8,911 nt of DNA from Pseudomonadota bacterium (GCA_021807975.1 JAKBCJ010000175.1:1-8911), one strand, 5' to 3'; shown: positions 1 to 6,317, counted from the stretch's first letter. Made by a program: numbers and translations. Notes: a model not told the origin generated them from the letters alone.

Positions 1-201
1 CAGAAGTTTAAGATGCCTGGCACGCGGAGAGGCGTCGCGGGAAACGGCGATCGCGACCCGACGGGCATCGGCGGCCATGCGGTCGCGGGCCAGATAGGCT
101 GTCAGGCCACCGCCGGCATCCAACAACACCTGCGCGGTGTCCACGGCATAGCGGCCGGCGATCGGTCCGTTGGTTGGGGGTGGCGATGAGGCAGCGTCCA
201 T
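1..201 (-). CDS. N-terminal fragment of a kinase-like (possibly pseudokinase) protein
   Basis: The frame is open from an ATG at 201 to the window edge: 67 codons with no stop and G/C-rich third positions. It is the only ATG downstream of an in-frame TGA at 220-222, which fixes the start, although no clear Shine-Dalgarno sequence precedes it. After a Pro/Ser-rich leader (residues 1-13) the layout resembles a Ser/Thr kinase N-lobe: GRY at 16-18, a glycine-rich GGG at 30-32, AYLARD at 35-40, and VAIAV at 49-53, where active kinases have VAIK. Alanine 52 stands where the ATP-anchoring lysine would be, so an inactive kinase fold is possible. The similarity is by pattern only, and the C-lobe lies outside the window. 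The gene follows purA by 174 nt on the same strand, with a hairpin in between, so it may have its own promoter. Function is unknown. Confidence 0.6.
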   Translation of the reverse strand, partial: MDAASSPPPTNGPIAGRYAVDTAQVLLDAGGGLTAYLARDRMAADARRVAIAVSRDASPRARHLKLL

Positions 202-249
202 GCGGGCAAACCATGTTGGTCAGACCGCGGCAGCTTACCGGGCAAATGG

Positions 250-264
250 TTTACGGAGCGTTAA
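250..264 (-). promoter_or_regulatory. Imperfect CtrA-like box upstream of the kinase-like gene
   Basis: On the minus strand this reads TTAA, seven bases, TAAA, followed by CC. The CtrA consensus of alphaproteobacteria is TTAA-N7-TTAA(C), so one base of the second half differs. It lies about 50 nt before the ATG at 201, a reasonable promoter position. The first half is embedded in the palindrome GCGTTAACGC (258-267). Short motifs of this kind occur by chance, so the call is tentative. Confidence 0.25.
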
Positions 265-280
265 CGCGGACGGCGCACCT

Positions 281-329
281 CTCGGAAGCCGCCAGTCTGT
301 CGCCGTCATGGCGGGGCCGCCATGACGGC
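281..329. repeat. Dispersed REP-like palindromic repeat, short copy
   Basis: Bases 284-315 match 6187-6218 at 28 of 32 positions without gaps, although the two loci are otherwise unrelated. The right part, 302-329, is a perfect palindrome: 302-314 and 317-329 are exact reverse complements (13 bp) around a two-base centre. Its core GTCATGGCGG/CCGCCATGAC resembles the abundant intergenic palindromes of many alphaproteobacterial genomes. This copy has almost no loop, whereas the other copy carries 46 nt between the equivalent arms. It lies wholly between genes. Confidence 0.7.
302..329 (-). terminator. Possible 3'-end hairpin after purA
   Basis: In purA mRNA this would fold into a 12-13 bp, very G+C-rich stem with a minimal loop, starting 46 nt past the purA stop. 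No run of U follows it, so it is not a canonical intrinsic terminator. It could instead protect the 3' end from exonucleases or act with Rho. It is the right arm of the dispersed repeat, so a terminator role would be secondary. Confidence 0.35.
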
Positions 330-375
330 CGATCCGGGCCGGGCGCCCGCAGACGCGGTCATTTCGCCGTGCGTT

Positions 376-1665
376 CTACCCCTCGAACGGGTCCCTCACC
401 ATGATCGTATCGTCGCGCTCAGGGCTGGTGGACACAAGGGTGACGGGCGCTTCCACGAGTTCTTCGATACGGCGGACGTATTTAACCGCCTGGGCGGGCA
501 GGTCGGCCCACGACCGAGCGCCGCGGGAGGAACCGGACCAGCCCTCCATGGTTTCGTATTCCGGCACCGCCGCCGCCTGGGCGCCGGGCGCGGCCGGCAG
601 ATGGCGGGAGAACGTGCCGTTGATCCGGTAGCCGGTGCAGATTTTCAGTTCGCTCAGGCCATCCAATACGTCCAGCTTGGTCAGTGCCAGGCCCTGAATG
701 CCGCTGACTTTGATGGCCTGACGCACCAGCGCCGCGTCGAACCAGCCGCAGCGGCGGCGGCGGCCGGTGACGGTGCCGAACTCATGGCCGCGATCGCCCA
801 GCAACTGGCCGATCTCGTCGGACAATTCTGTCGGGAACGGGCCGGAGCCAACCCGGGTCGAGTAAGCCTTGGCGATGCCCAGCACGAAGCCGACCGCGTT
901 TGGCCCGATCCCCGCGCCCGACGACGCCGTCGCGGCCACGGTGTTCGACGAGGTGACGAACGGATAGGTGCCATGATCGACATCGAGCATGACGGCCTGC
1001 GCGCCCTCGAACAGGATACGCTTACCGCCGCGGCGCAGTTCGTCCAGCCGCTCCCACACCGGTTCGGCGAAGGGCAGGATTTGCGGCGCCAGCTTCAACA
1101 GCCCGTCCAGCAGCGCCTGCTTTTCGAACGGTGCGACACCAAGGCCTTGCAGCAGCGTATTGTAGTGCAGCAACAGCTCATCCAGCTTGTGCGACAGCGT
1201 CTCCGGTTCCGCCAGGTCGGCGACGCGGATCGCTCGGCGGGCCACCTTATCTTCATAGGCCGGGCCGATGCCGCGGCCGGTGGTGCCGATTTTGGCCGCG
1301 CCGCGGGCTTCCTCGCGGGCTTTGTCCAGTGCCGGGTGCAGCGGCAGGATCAGCACGGCGTTTTCGGCGATGCGCAGCGTCTCTGGCGTGACCTTCAGGC
1401 CTTGGGCGGTGACGCGGGCGATTTCCGACAGCAGCGCGTCGGGATCGACCACGACGCCGTTGCCGATCACGCCCAGCTTCCCACGCACCAGCCCGGACGG
1501 CAGCAGCGACAGTTTATAGGTCTGATCGCCCACCACCAGCGTGTGGCCCGCATTATGCCCGCCCTGAAACCGGACAACCACGTCCGCTCGGCTTGCCAGC
1601 CAATCCACGACTTTACCCTTGCCCTCGTCGCCCCATTGGGCGCCGATCACGGCGACATTGGCCAT
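376..1665 (-). CDS. purA: Adenylosuccinate synthetase
   Basis: PurA joins IMP and L-aspartate, using GTP, to make adenylosuccinate. This is the first committed step from IMP to AMP, in the cytoplasm. The 429-residue product has the normal family length. Visible signatures are QWGDEGKGK (10-18) with catalytic Asp13, GGHNAGHT (35-42) with catalytic His41, TTGRGIGPAYEDK (128-140) in the IMP-binding region, RVGSGPFPTE (271-280), and TGRRRRCGW (300-308), whose arginines bind substrate; KLDVLDG follows near residue 330. The protein ends DPFEG, close to the usual DPFDA. The ATG at 1665 gives the expected MANVAVIGAQWG start. A GAGG eight bases upstream, inside the end of hisZ, serves as ribosome binding site. 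Only 3 nt separate it from the hisZ stop, so co-transcription and coupled translation are likely. The gene looks intact. Confidence 0.98.
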   Translation of the reverse strand: MANVAVIGAQWGDEGKGKVVDWLASRADVVVRFQGGHNAGHTLVVGDQTYKLSLLPSGLVRGKLGVIGNGVVVDPDALLSEIARVTAQGLKVTPETLRIAENAVLILPLHPALDKAREEARGAAKIGTTGRGIGPAYEDKVARRAIRVADLAEPETLSHKLDELLLHYNTLLQGLGVAPFEKQALLDGLLKLAPQILPFAEPVWERLDELRRGGKRILFEGAQAVMLDVDHGTYPFVTSSNTVAATASSGAGIGPNAVGFVLGIAKAYSTRVGSGPFPTELSDEIGQLLGDRGHEFGTVTGRRRRCGWFDAALVRQAIKVSGIQGLALTKLDVLDGLSELKICTGYRINGTFSRHLPAAPGAQAAAVPEYETMEGWSGSSRGARSWADLPAQAVKYVRRIEELVEAPVTLVSTSPERDDTIMVRDPFEG

Positions 1666-1668
1666 TGT

Positions 1669-2823
1669 TCAGCCCTCGGTGTGAAGAAGCGCGGCTTTTC
1701 CGTCGCGCAAGATATGGGAACAGCCCAGGCGGTTTGCCTCGGCGGTGTTATCGGCGGCCACCGAGAGCGCGGCGACCGTGGCAAAACCGCCCGCCCGAAG
1801 TTGGGCAACGATGGAGCGGTCGGAACCGAATGGCACGAACACGCGCGGGCGTGCCTGACGCGGCGGCGCCACCCGCAGAATAGCATCGGGATACAGCGTC
1901 AGGCCGGTGGCGGGTTCGTTGTCGCCGCAGATATAACGGCCGCCGCGCCCCAGTTCCTCATGCCGGCCGGGGGCGTACACCGTCACGGAAACGCCGGTTT
2001 CATAGCGGAATCCGCGGAATTCCACCGGATCGACAGTCAGCCGGATCTCCGGCGAGGCGGATCGGATCGCCGCCACGGTCGCGGCGACGCGTTCGGCAAG
2101 CGCCCCGGCGACGTTCGGCAGTTTCGCCGCCGCCAGCGCCGCTAAGGCCCGTTCGGCTGGCCCCGCCGCCAGCAGCAAGTCGGTCAGGACCGGTGCCAGC
2201 GGCCCGCCATGCCGCGCCACGGCAGCCGCGTCCTTGCGGTCCAGCGCGCGGGACAGCGCGACCCGGTCGGGACCGCTCAGTCCGGCATCGTCCAGCAACG
2301 ACGGCACCAGCATCGGCAGTGTCAGGTCGAAACTGACCCGGGTCAGGCCGACCGCCGCCAGCCCCGCGGCCGCCACGATCACGGTTTCGGCGTCGGCTTC
2401 CGGGCTGTCATGCCCGATCAGTTCCACCCCCGCCTGCGCGATCTGGCGATCGGGATCGAGTTGGTTGCCGCGCACCCGCAGGCACTGCCCGGCGTAGGAC
2501 AGGCGCAGCGGGCGCGGCGCGCCACCCAGCCGGGTGGTGGCGATACGGGCGACCTGTGGCGTGGTGTCGGCGCGCAGCCCCATCATGCGCTGGCTGTCCG
2601 GGTCCATCAGACGGAACGTCTGATCCGCGACGGCGACACCGGAGCCGGCGAGGAGACTGTCCTCGAACTCCAGCAACGGCGGTTTCACGCGCTGATAGCC
2701 GTGTGCGGCGAACACGGTCATCAGCGCCTCAACGGCGGAGGCTTCCGTTTCCGCTTCGGGCGGCAACAGATCGCGCAGGCCAGCGGGTAAAAGCGCCGGA
2801 TTCGGCGGCAGGTCATCGTTCAT
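1669..2823 (-). CDS. hisZ: ATP phosphoribosyltransferase regulatory subunit
   Basis: HisZ is a catalytically inactive paralogue of histidyl-tRNA synthetase. It binds the short form of HisG to make the active, histidine-sensitive enzyme for the first step of histidine synthesis. The 384-residue product carries the class II synthetase-like core: LPAGLRDLLPPEAE (12-25, motif 1 region), a FEDSLL segment, RADTTPQVAR, and a CLRVRG stretch followed by AQAGVELIG, as in HisZ proteins. It keeps a degenerate FRYETGVSVTVYAPG plus GRGGRY region where HisRS binds histidine. The C-terminal part (VFVPFGSDRSIVAQLRAGG) matches the extended alphaproteobacterial form. An in-frame TAG at 2836-2838 leaves the ATG at 2823 as the natural start; no strong Shine-Dalgarno sequence is visible. 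hisG is not in the window. purA follows after 3 nt. The 45-nt gap to the upstream same-strand gene contains no obvious terminator, so read-through from there is possible. Confidence 0.95.
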   Translation of the reverse strand: MNDDLPPNPALLPAGLRDLLPPEAETEASAVEALMTVFAAHGYQRVKPPLLEFEDSLLAGSGVAVADQTFRLMDPDSQRMMGLRADTTPQVARIATTRLGGAPRPLRLSYAGQCLRVRGNQLDPDRQIAQAGVELIGHDSPEADAETVIVAAAGLAAVGLTRVSFDLTLPMLVPSLLDDAGLSGPDRVALSRALDRKDAAAVARHGGPLAPVLTDLLLAAGPAERALAALAAAKLPNVAGALAERVAATVAAIRSASPEIRLTVDPVEFRGFRYETGVSVTVYAPGRHEELGRGGRYICGDNEPATGLTLYPDAILRVAPPRQARPRVFVPFGSDRSIVAQLRAGGFATVAALSVAADNTAEANRLGCSHILRDGKAALLHTEG

Positions 2824-2868
2824 GGCTGCTGTCAGCTACCAGTAAACAGCCCGCCGGGGAACACCTGT

Positions 2869-3576
2869 TCAACCGGCCCATATGCGCCGGGCAGCCATCA
2901 GCATCGCAAGAGCCGCGGCGAACACCGCGATACCGGCGGGTTCCGGGGCCTGGATCGCCAGGATCGTCGCATCCAGATGCTCGACGGGGTTCATATAAGT
3001 GATGCCCCCGGCCACCAGGCCGGTGCCGCCGCCGATCGCGGCCAGACTGCCGACCGCAGCCGCGGGACTGCTGGCGGCATTAAACCCCGTGGCGTTATCG
3101 AACAGCACACCCAGCGACTGCTGCACCATCCCGTCCGGCGTCGTCGCGCCCGCCGCCAGATAGTTGTCCCCGCCATTGCCAAGACTGTTGAGCGACAGCG
3201 ACCCGCCCGAGCGGCCGCCGAAATAGCCCAGGGTGCCGGTCGAGACGACGGTGGAGGTGACGCCGTTAAGGGTGAAACTGACAGAGATGGCCCCGGCACC
3301 GAAATCCCCGAAGCAGGCGCCGCCCGACGCGCACAGCGCAATCAGCGGAAGCGGATCGATGGTCACCGAACCGTCGATGATCTGGCCGGCGAGGTTGGCG
3401 TCGTAACCCTCGTGAAAAATATCCGCCGCGTCGATGTTGTTCACGGTACCAATACGTGCGGCGAACTGAACGACGATGGGGGCGGCGTGCGATCCGGCGG
3501 CAGACGCCAGGGTGATCGCGGCCAGCAGCACAACAAAGCGGATTTTCGCGAACAACACCGGCAAAGCCCTTTCCAT
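2869..3576 (-). CDS. Secreted PEP-CTERM-like surface protein
   Basis: The protein has 235 residues. It starts with a signal peptide: charged n-region to about residue 13, hydrophobic core FVVLLAAITLASAAG, and a likely cut after SHA. The body is rich in Gly, Ala, Ser and Thr and predicted to be mostly beta, with segments such as GQIIDGSVTIDP and AISVSFTLNG common in PEP-CTERM proteins. The end shows the sorting-signal layout: PEP (211-213), a hydrophobic helix IAVFAAALAMLMA, then Arg-Arg and a short tail. In known systems an exosortase recognises this signal and anchors the protein, often in genomes making exopolysaccharide. No exosortase gene is seen here. ATG 3576 is preferred because it gives a compact signal peptide; TTG 3600 is also in frame. 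Neither has a good ribosome binding site. The gene is divergent from the MBOAT cassette and lies 45 nt upstream of hisZ on the same strand. Specific function is unknown. Confidence 0.8.
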   Translation of the reverse strand: MERALPVLFAKIRFVVLLAAITLASAAGSHAAPIVVQFAARIGTVNNIDAADIFHEGYDANLAGQIIDGSVTIDPLPLIALCASGGACFGDFGAGAISVSFTLNGVTSTVVSTGTLGYFGGRSGGSLSLNSLGNGGDNYLAAGATTPDGMVQQSLGVLFDNATGFNAASSPAAAVGSLAAIGGGTGLVAGGITYMNPVEHLDATILAIQAPEPAGIAVFAAALAMLMAARRIWAG

Positions 3577-3781
3577 GGAGGAACGGGAGACGAACAGCAA
3601 GTGCCATGCCAGATGGTTCTATCGTTTTATTTCAGTGCATTAATGCTGCATACAGTCGAATTCCGTAAAGAACGCCGACGGATTGGCCGTTAACGGTTAG
3701 TTAAGACGTCCGGGCTACGGTTGCCGCGTTGTCATCGAGGTGCCGATTGCCCCACGAACCGAACAGACGCGGCCGCCGGAC
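3577..3781. promoter_or_regulatory. Divergent intergenic promoter region
   Basis: This 205-nt stretch separates the PEP-CTERM-like gene (leftward) from the MBOAT cassette (rightward) and must hold the start of at least one transcript. Bases 3617-3670 are markedly richer in A+T than the neighbouring genes. The stretch contains two perfect 10-bp palindromes, GCATTAATGC (3637-3646) and CCGTTAACGG (3687-3696), and a CtrA-type box. No convincing -35/-10 pair could be assigned by eye. Confidence 0.6.
3690..3704. promoter_or_regulatory. CtrA-type box (TTAA-N7-TTAA)
   Basis: TTAACGGTTAGTTAA has both TTAA halves with exactly seven bases between, matching the core consensus of the alphaproteobacterial cell-cycle regulator CtrA. 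The base after the second half is G rather than the preferred C. It overlaps the palindrome CCGTTAACGG and ends 77 nt before the preferred ATG of the MBOAT gene. That position could affect the cassette, the divergent gene, or both. Binding is inferred from the motif only. Confidence 0.4.
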
Positions 3782-5221
3782 ATGATGTTTCACAGCATCG
3801 CGTTCATTCTCGGCTTCATGCCGGTCTGTATTGGCGGTTTCTTCGCCGCTGGAGGGCTGGCGGGGGGCGCCTGGCCGCTGCGGTGGCTGATCGCGGCCAA
3901 TCTGGTGTTCTACGCCTGGTGGGATCCGGCACAGACCCCGATCCTGATCGCCTCGGTCGCCGGGAACTATGCGATCGGGTGCAAACTGGGCCGCGGCGGT
4001 GCCACGCGCCGGTGGCTGATGGCCGGGGTGCTGGCTAATCTGCTGCTGCTGGGCTGGTTCAAATATGCCAATTTCTTCCTGCACATCGTCCTCCCCGATG
4101 CCGGCGCCGTGACTGTCGCACTGCCGCTGGGCATCAGCTTCTTCACCTTTCAGCAAATCATGTTCCTGGTGGACAGCGCCCGGGCGGGCACTCCGCCGCC
4201 GGCATTCGGCCACTATGCGGCCTTCGTGACGTTTTTTCCCCATCTGATCGCCGGCCCGATCGTCCGCCCGGGGGAAATCATCCCCCAGCTTTCCGTCCCC
4301 GGGCTTGCCCGTCCCAACAGCGCCAACCTGACAGAGGGGCTGCACATCTTTCTGCTGGGTCTGGCCAAAAAGCTGGTGCTGGCCGACATGTTCGCCGGGT
4401 TCGCCGATGTGGGGTTCAATGCCGCGAGCCACGGCGCCGCGCTGTCGTTCTTCGAGGCGTGGTACGCCACATTGTCGTTCGGGCTGCAGATTTACTTCGA
4501 TTTCTCCGGCTATTCCGACATGGCGACCGGTCTGGCCCGGATGCTGAACGTCCGGTTCCCGCTGAATTTCGACAGCCCCTACCGGGCCCGCGACATCGCC
4601 GACTTCTGGCGCCGTTGGCACATCACCTTGGGCGCCTTCCTGCGCGACTATCTGTATATTCCGCTGGGCGGCAACCGCCGCCACGAGGCGGCAAATCTGA
4701 TGGCCACGATGCTGCTGGCCGGACTTTGGCACGGCGCGGCGTGGACGTTCGTCGCCTGGGGAGCGCTGCACGGCCTGTATCTGCTGGTTCACCGCCACTA
4801 CCGCCGGCTGTTTCCGCCCCTGCCCCGGTTCGCCGGCCAGGCGCTGACATTGTTCGCGGTCACCGTCGCCTGGGTACCGTTTCGCGCCGGTTCGCTGCAC
4901 GACACGCTGGGCGTGCTGGGCGGCATGGCCGGATTCAACGGCATCGCGGTGCCGCGCATGATCGCCGCGGCCGTCCCGGCGTTGGCATTCGTCGCCCATC
5001 CGGTCGCCGTGCTACCGTTCCTGGGCGACGGGCGCACGCTGAGTTTCCCCGAAATCTCCGCCTGCCTGCTGCTGGGATGGCTGATCGTGCTGGCCCTGCC
5101 CAACATCTACCGCACCGGGCAAACCGGCCGCCACTGGGCGCTGACCGCCAGTTTCGCGTTGTCGATGCAGGCGCTGTTCTTCGCGCCGCATGTGGCGCCG
5201 TTTCTGTATTTCCAGTTCTGA
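3782..5221 (+). CDS. MBOAT-family membrane O-acyltransferase (AlgI-like)
   Basis: This 479-residue polytopic membrane protein belongs to the AlgI/DltB/PatA type of MBOAT acyltransferases, which move acyl groups across the cytoplasmic membrane for O-acylation of an extracytoplasmic polymer. Family marks in order are the MMFHSIAFILGFMPV start (AlgI-type proteins begin MLFxS), ISFFTFQQ, FFPHLIAGPIVRPGEI, YFDFSGYSDMA (238-247), FWRRWHITLGAFLRDYLYIP with His280, and GLWHGAAWT with His317, the invariant MBOAT histidine; WGALHG follows. Many hydrophobic segments span the sequence, and the length is normal for AlgI. ATG 3782 is chosen by homology; an in-frame GTG at 3740 would add 14 residues of non-family sequence, and neither has a clear ribosome binding site. 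The stop overlaps the next ATG (TGATG), so the two proteins are almost certainly made together. The acyl donor and acceptor are unknown: alginate genes are absent here, so calling it algI is not justified. Confidence 0.92.
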   Translation: MMFHSIAFILGFMPVCIGGFFAAGGLAGGAWPLRWLIAANLVFYAWWDPAQTPILIASVAGNYAIGCKLGRGGATRRWLMAGVLANLLLLGWFKYANFFLHIVLPDAGAVTVALPLGISFFTFQQIMFLVDSARAGTPPPAFGHYAAFVTFFPHLIAGPIVRPGEIIPQLSVPGLARPNSANLTEGLHIFLLGLAKKLVLADMFAGFADVGFNAASHGAALSFFEAWYATLSFGLQIYFDFSGYSDMATGLARMLNVRFPLNFDSPYRARDIADFWRRWHITLGAFLRDYLYIPLGGNRRHEAANLMATMLLAGLWHGAAWTFVAWGALHGLYLLVHRHYRRLFPPLPRFAGQALTLFAVTVAWVPFRAGSLHDTLGVLGGMAGFNGIAVPRMIAAAVPALAFVAHPVAVLPFLGDGRTLSFPEISACLLLGWLIVLALPNIYRTGQTGRHWALTASFALSMQALFFAPHVAPFLYFQF

Positions 5222-6285
5222 TGCGCCGCCTGCTGCTAAGCTGCGCGCTGTCGCTGCTGGTCTATGCCGGCGCCTTCTCCTGCCTGCTCGACCGGCCGCT
5301 GACCCTGGGGGTGCTACAGGCCCGGATCGAGGCGAACCTGACCCTGGGCCGCGCCATTCAGACGCCCAAGCTGGTGATCCTGGCGGGGTCGAACGGCCCC
5401 TACTCCCACCGCTGCGAAACCATTCAGCCGTTGATCGGGCGTCCCTGCATCAACGCCGGCGTCGCGGTGGGCGTTGGCCTGGACTACCTGTTCACCCGCT
5501 GGAAACCGGAATTGCACCCGGGCGACATCGTCTATCTGCCGCTGGAGGAAGCCCAGTACGTCCGGTCCCGCCTGACCAGCGACCTTGGTCCGGACGCCGC
5601 GATCATGCTGCGGCACGATCGGACCACGCTGCTGGCGATGCCGCCGCGGCGGCAGATCGCCGCCTTGTTCTCCGGCGACCTGCGCGGCGCGATCATGAGC
5701 GCGATCGAAACAGCCCTGGTCAGCGACGATTTCAACGACCCGCGCGCGGCGGCATCCGGCGGCTTCAACGCGCTGGGGGACCGCATCGGCCATACGGCGC
5801 GGCTGGCCGCGGGCAACCTGCCGGCCCTGGCGGCGATGGTGCCATTTCATCCGACCGCCGGCGAGATTGCCGCGGGCTATGGCACGCGGGTTGTCGGCGG
5901 GTTCATCCGTTGGGCCAGCCTGCACGGGGTGCGGGTGATCGGCGGGCTGCCGGTCGGCTTTATCGATTCCCCCATCGGGGCGGAGGAAAAAGCCGCGATC
6001 GAGGCGGTGTTCCGAGACCGGGGGGTGCCGTTCCTGGAAACCGCGGGCGGCGGGCGCTTTCCAAGGTCGGCGTTTTTCGACACCCCCGACCACCTGAACG
6101 AGACGTTCCAGATCGAAAACTCCCGCGCCGTCGCGCGCGGACTGAAGGCGCTTGGTCCGGGCGGCGCAACAAGCCAGCCGCTCGGCGGAAGCCACCAGCC
6201 TTTCACCGTCATGGCGGGCGGTGCCGATCCGGGGAAAGGCGTGGATGGCGGGCGGCGGCCCCATGACGGTATCCATCGGCCGTGA
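5221..6285 (+). CDS. Membrane-anchored SGNH-like partner of the MBOAT acyltransferase
   Basis: The 354-residue product begins with an N-terminal hydrophobic anchor or signal (residues 3-23), putting the rest in the periplasm. Two motifs recall the SGNH hydrolase/transferase fold: LAGSNGPYSHR (54-64) with candidate nucleophile Ser57, preceded by a beta-strand-like KLVI, and FDTPDHLN (286-293) near the end with Asp287 and His291 as candidate catalytic dyad. AlgJ, AlgX, PatB and DltD use this chemistry to place acyl groups on polymers. The start overlaps the stop of the MBOAT gene by one base and has no ribosome binding site of its own, indicating translational coupling. The folded domain seems to finish around residue 315. 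The last ~35 codons (from 6181) lie within the dispersed palindromic repeat and give a Gly/Pro-rich tail. Overall identity is distant, so the SGNH call rests on motif pattern plus context; the exact acceptor is unknown. Confidence 0.75.
   Translation: MRRLLLSCALSLLVYAGAFSCLLDRPLTLGVLQARIEANLTLGRAIQTPKLVILAGSNGPYSHRCETIQPLIGRPCINAGVAVGVGLDYLFTRWKPELHPGDIVYLPLEEAQYVRSRLTSDLGPDAAIMLRHDRTTLLAMPPRRQIAALFSGDLRGAIMSAIETALVSDDFNDPRAAASGGFNALGDRIGHTARLAAGNLPALAAMVPFHPTAGEIAAGYGTRVVGGFIRWASLHGVRVIGGLPVGFIDSPIGAEEKAAIEAVFRDRGVPFLETAGGGRFPRSAFFDTPDHLNETFQIENSRAVARGLKALGPGGATSQPLGGSHQPFTVMAGGADPGKGVDGGRRPHDGIHRP
6181..6270. repeat. Dispersed REP-like palindromic repeat, long copy inside a gene 3' end
   Basis: Bases 6187-6218 match 284-315 at 28 of 32 positions in the same orientation. 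The element is bounded by an exact 10-bp inverted repeat, ACCGTCATGG (6205-6214) and CCATGACGGT (6261-6270), with 46 nt between. The loop contains a weaker nested pairing (GCCGATCC with GGATGGC) and the string GGAAAGGCGTGGATGGCGGG, which resembles one end of common alphaproteobacterial intergenic repeats. It covers the last coding part of the SGNH-like gene and ends 15 nt before its stop codon. Only 32 nt separate that stop from the end of the convergent gene, so the fold could also limit read-through in both directions. Confidence 0.7.
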
Positions 6286-6317
6286 GTCCATTGGACCGGT
6301 TATTGCGACGCAGTCCC

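Noticed and set aside
322..2145. A 607-codon open frame on the plus strand.
   Set aside because: It runs antisense to purA and hisZ, both certain genes. Its Arg/Gln/Gly/Ala-rich, low-complexity product is typical of the mirror frame in G+C-rich DNA.
3577..3600. A TTG start at 3600 for the PEP-CTERM-like protein.
   Set aside because: It is a rare start codon without a ribosome binding site, and it lengthens the signal peptide n-region without benefit. It is not excluded.
3740..3781. A GTG start at 3740 for the MBOAT protein.
   Set aside because: It adds 14 residues rich in Arg, Pro and Thr, whereas AlgI-type proteins begin at the MxFxS motif, as the ATG at 3782 gives. No better ribosome binding site supports the GTG.
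3701..4999. A 432-codon open frame on the minus strand.
   Set aside because: It is antisense to the MBOAT gene, whose motifs are clear. The product is Gln/Arg/Gly-rich without any domain.
4459..5220. An upstream extension of the SGNH-like reading frame back to 4459.
   Set aside because: This part overlaps the MBOAT gene in another frame and is Arg/Pro-rich. The ATG at 5221 begins a proper membrane anchor and overlaps the MBOAT stop in the way coupled genes do.
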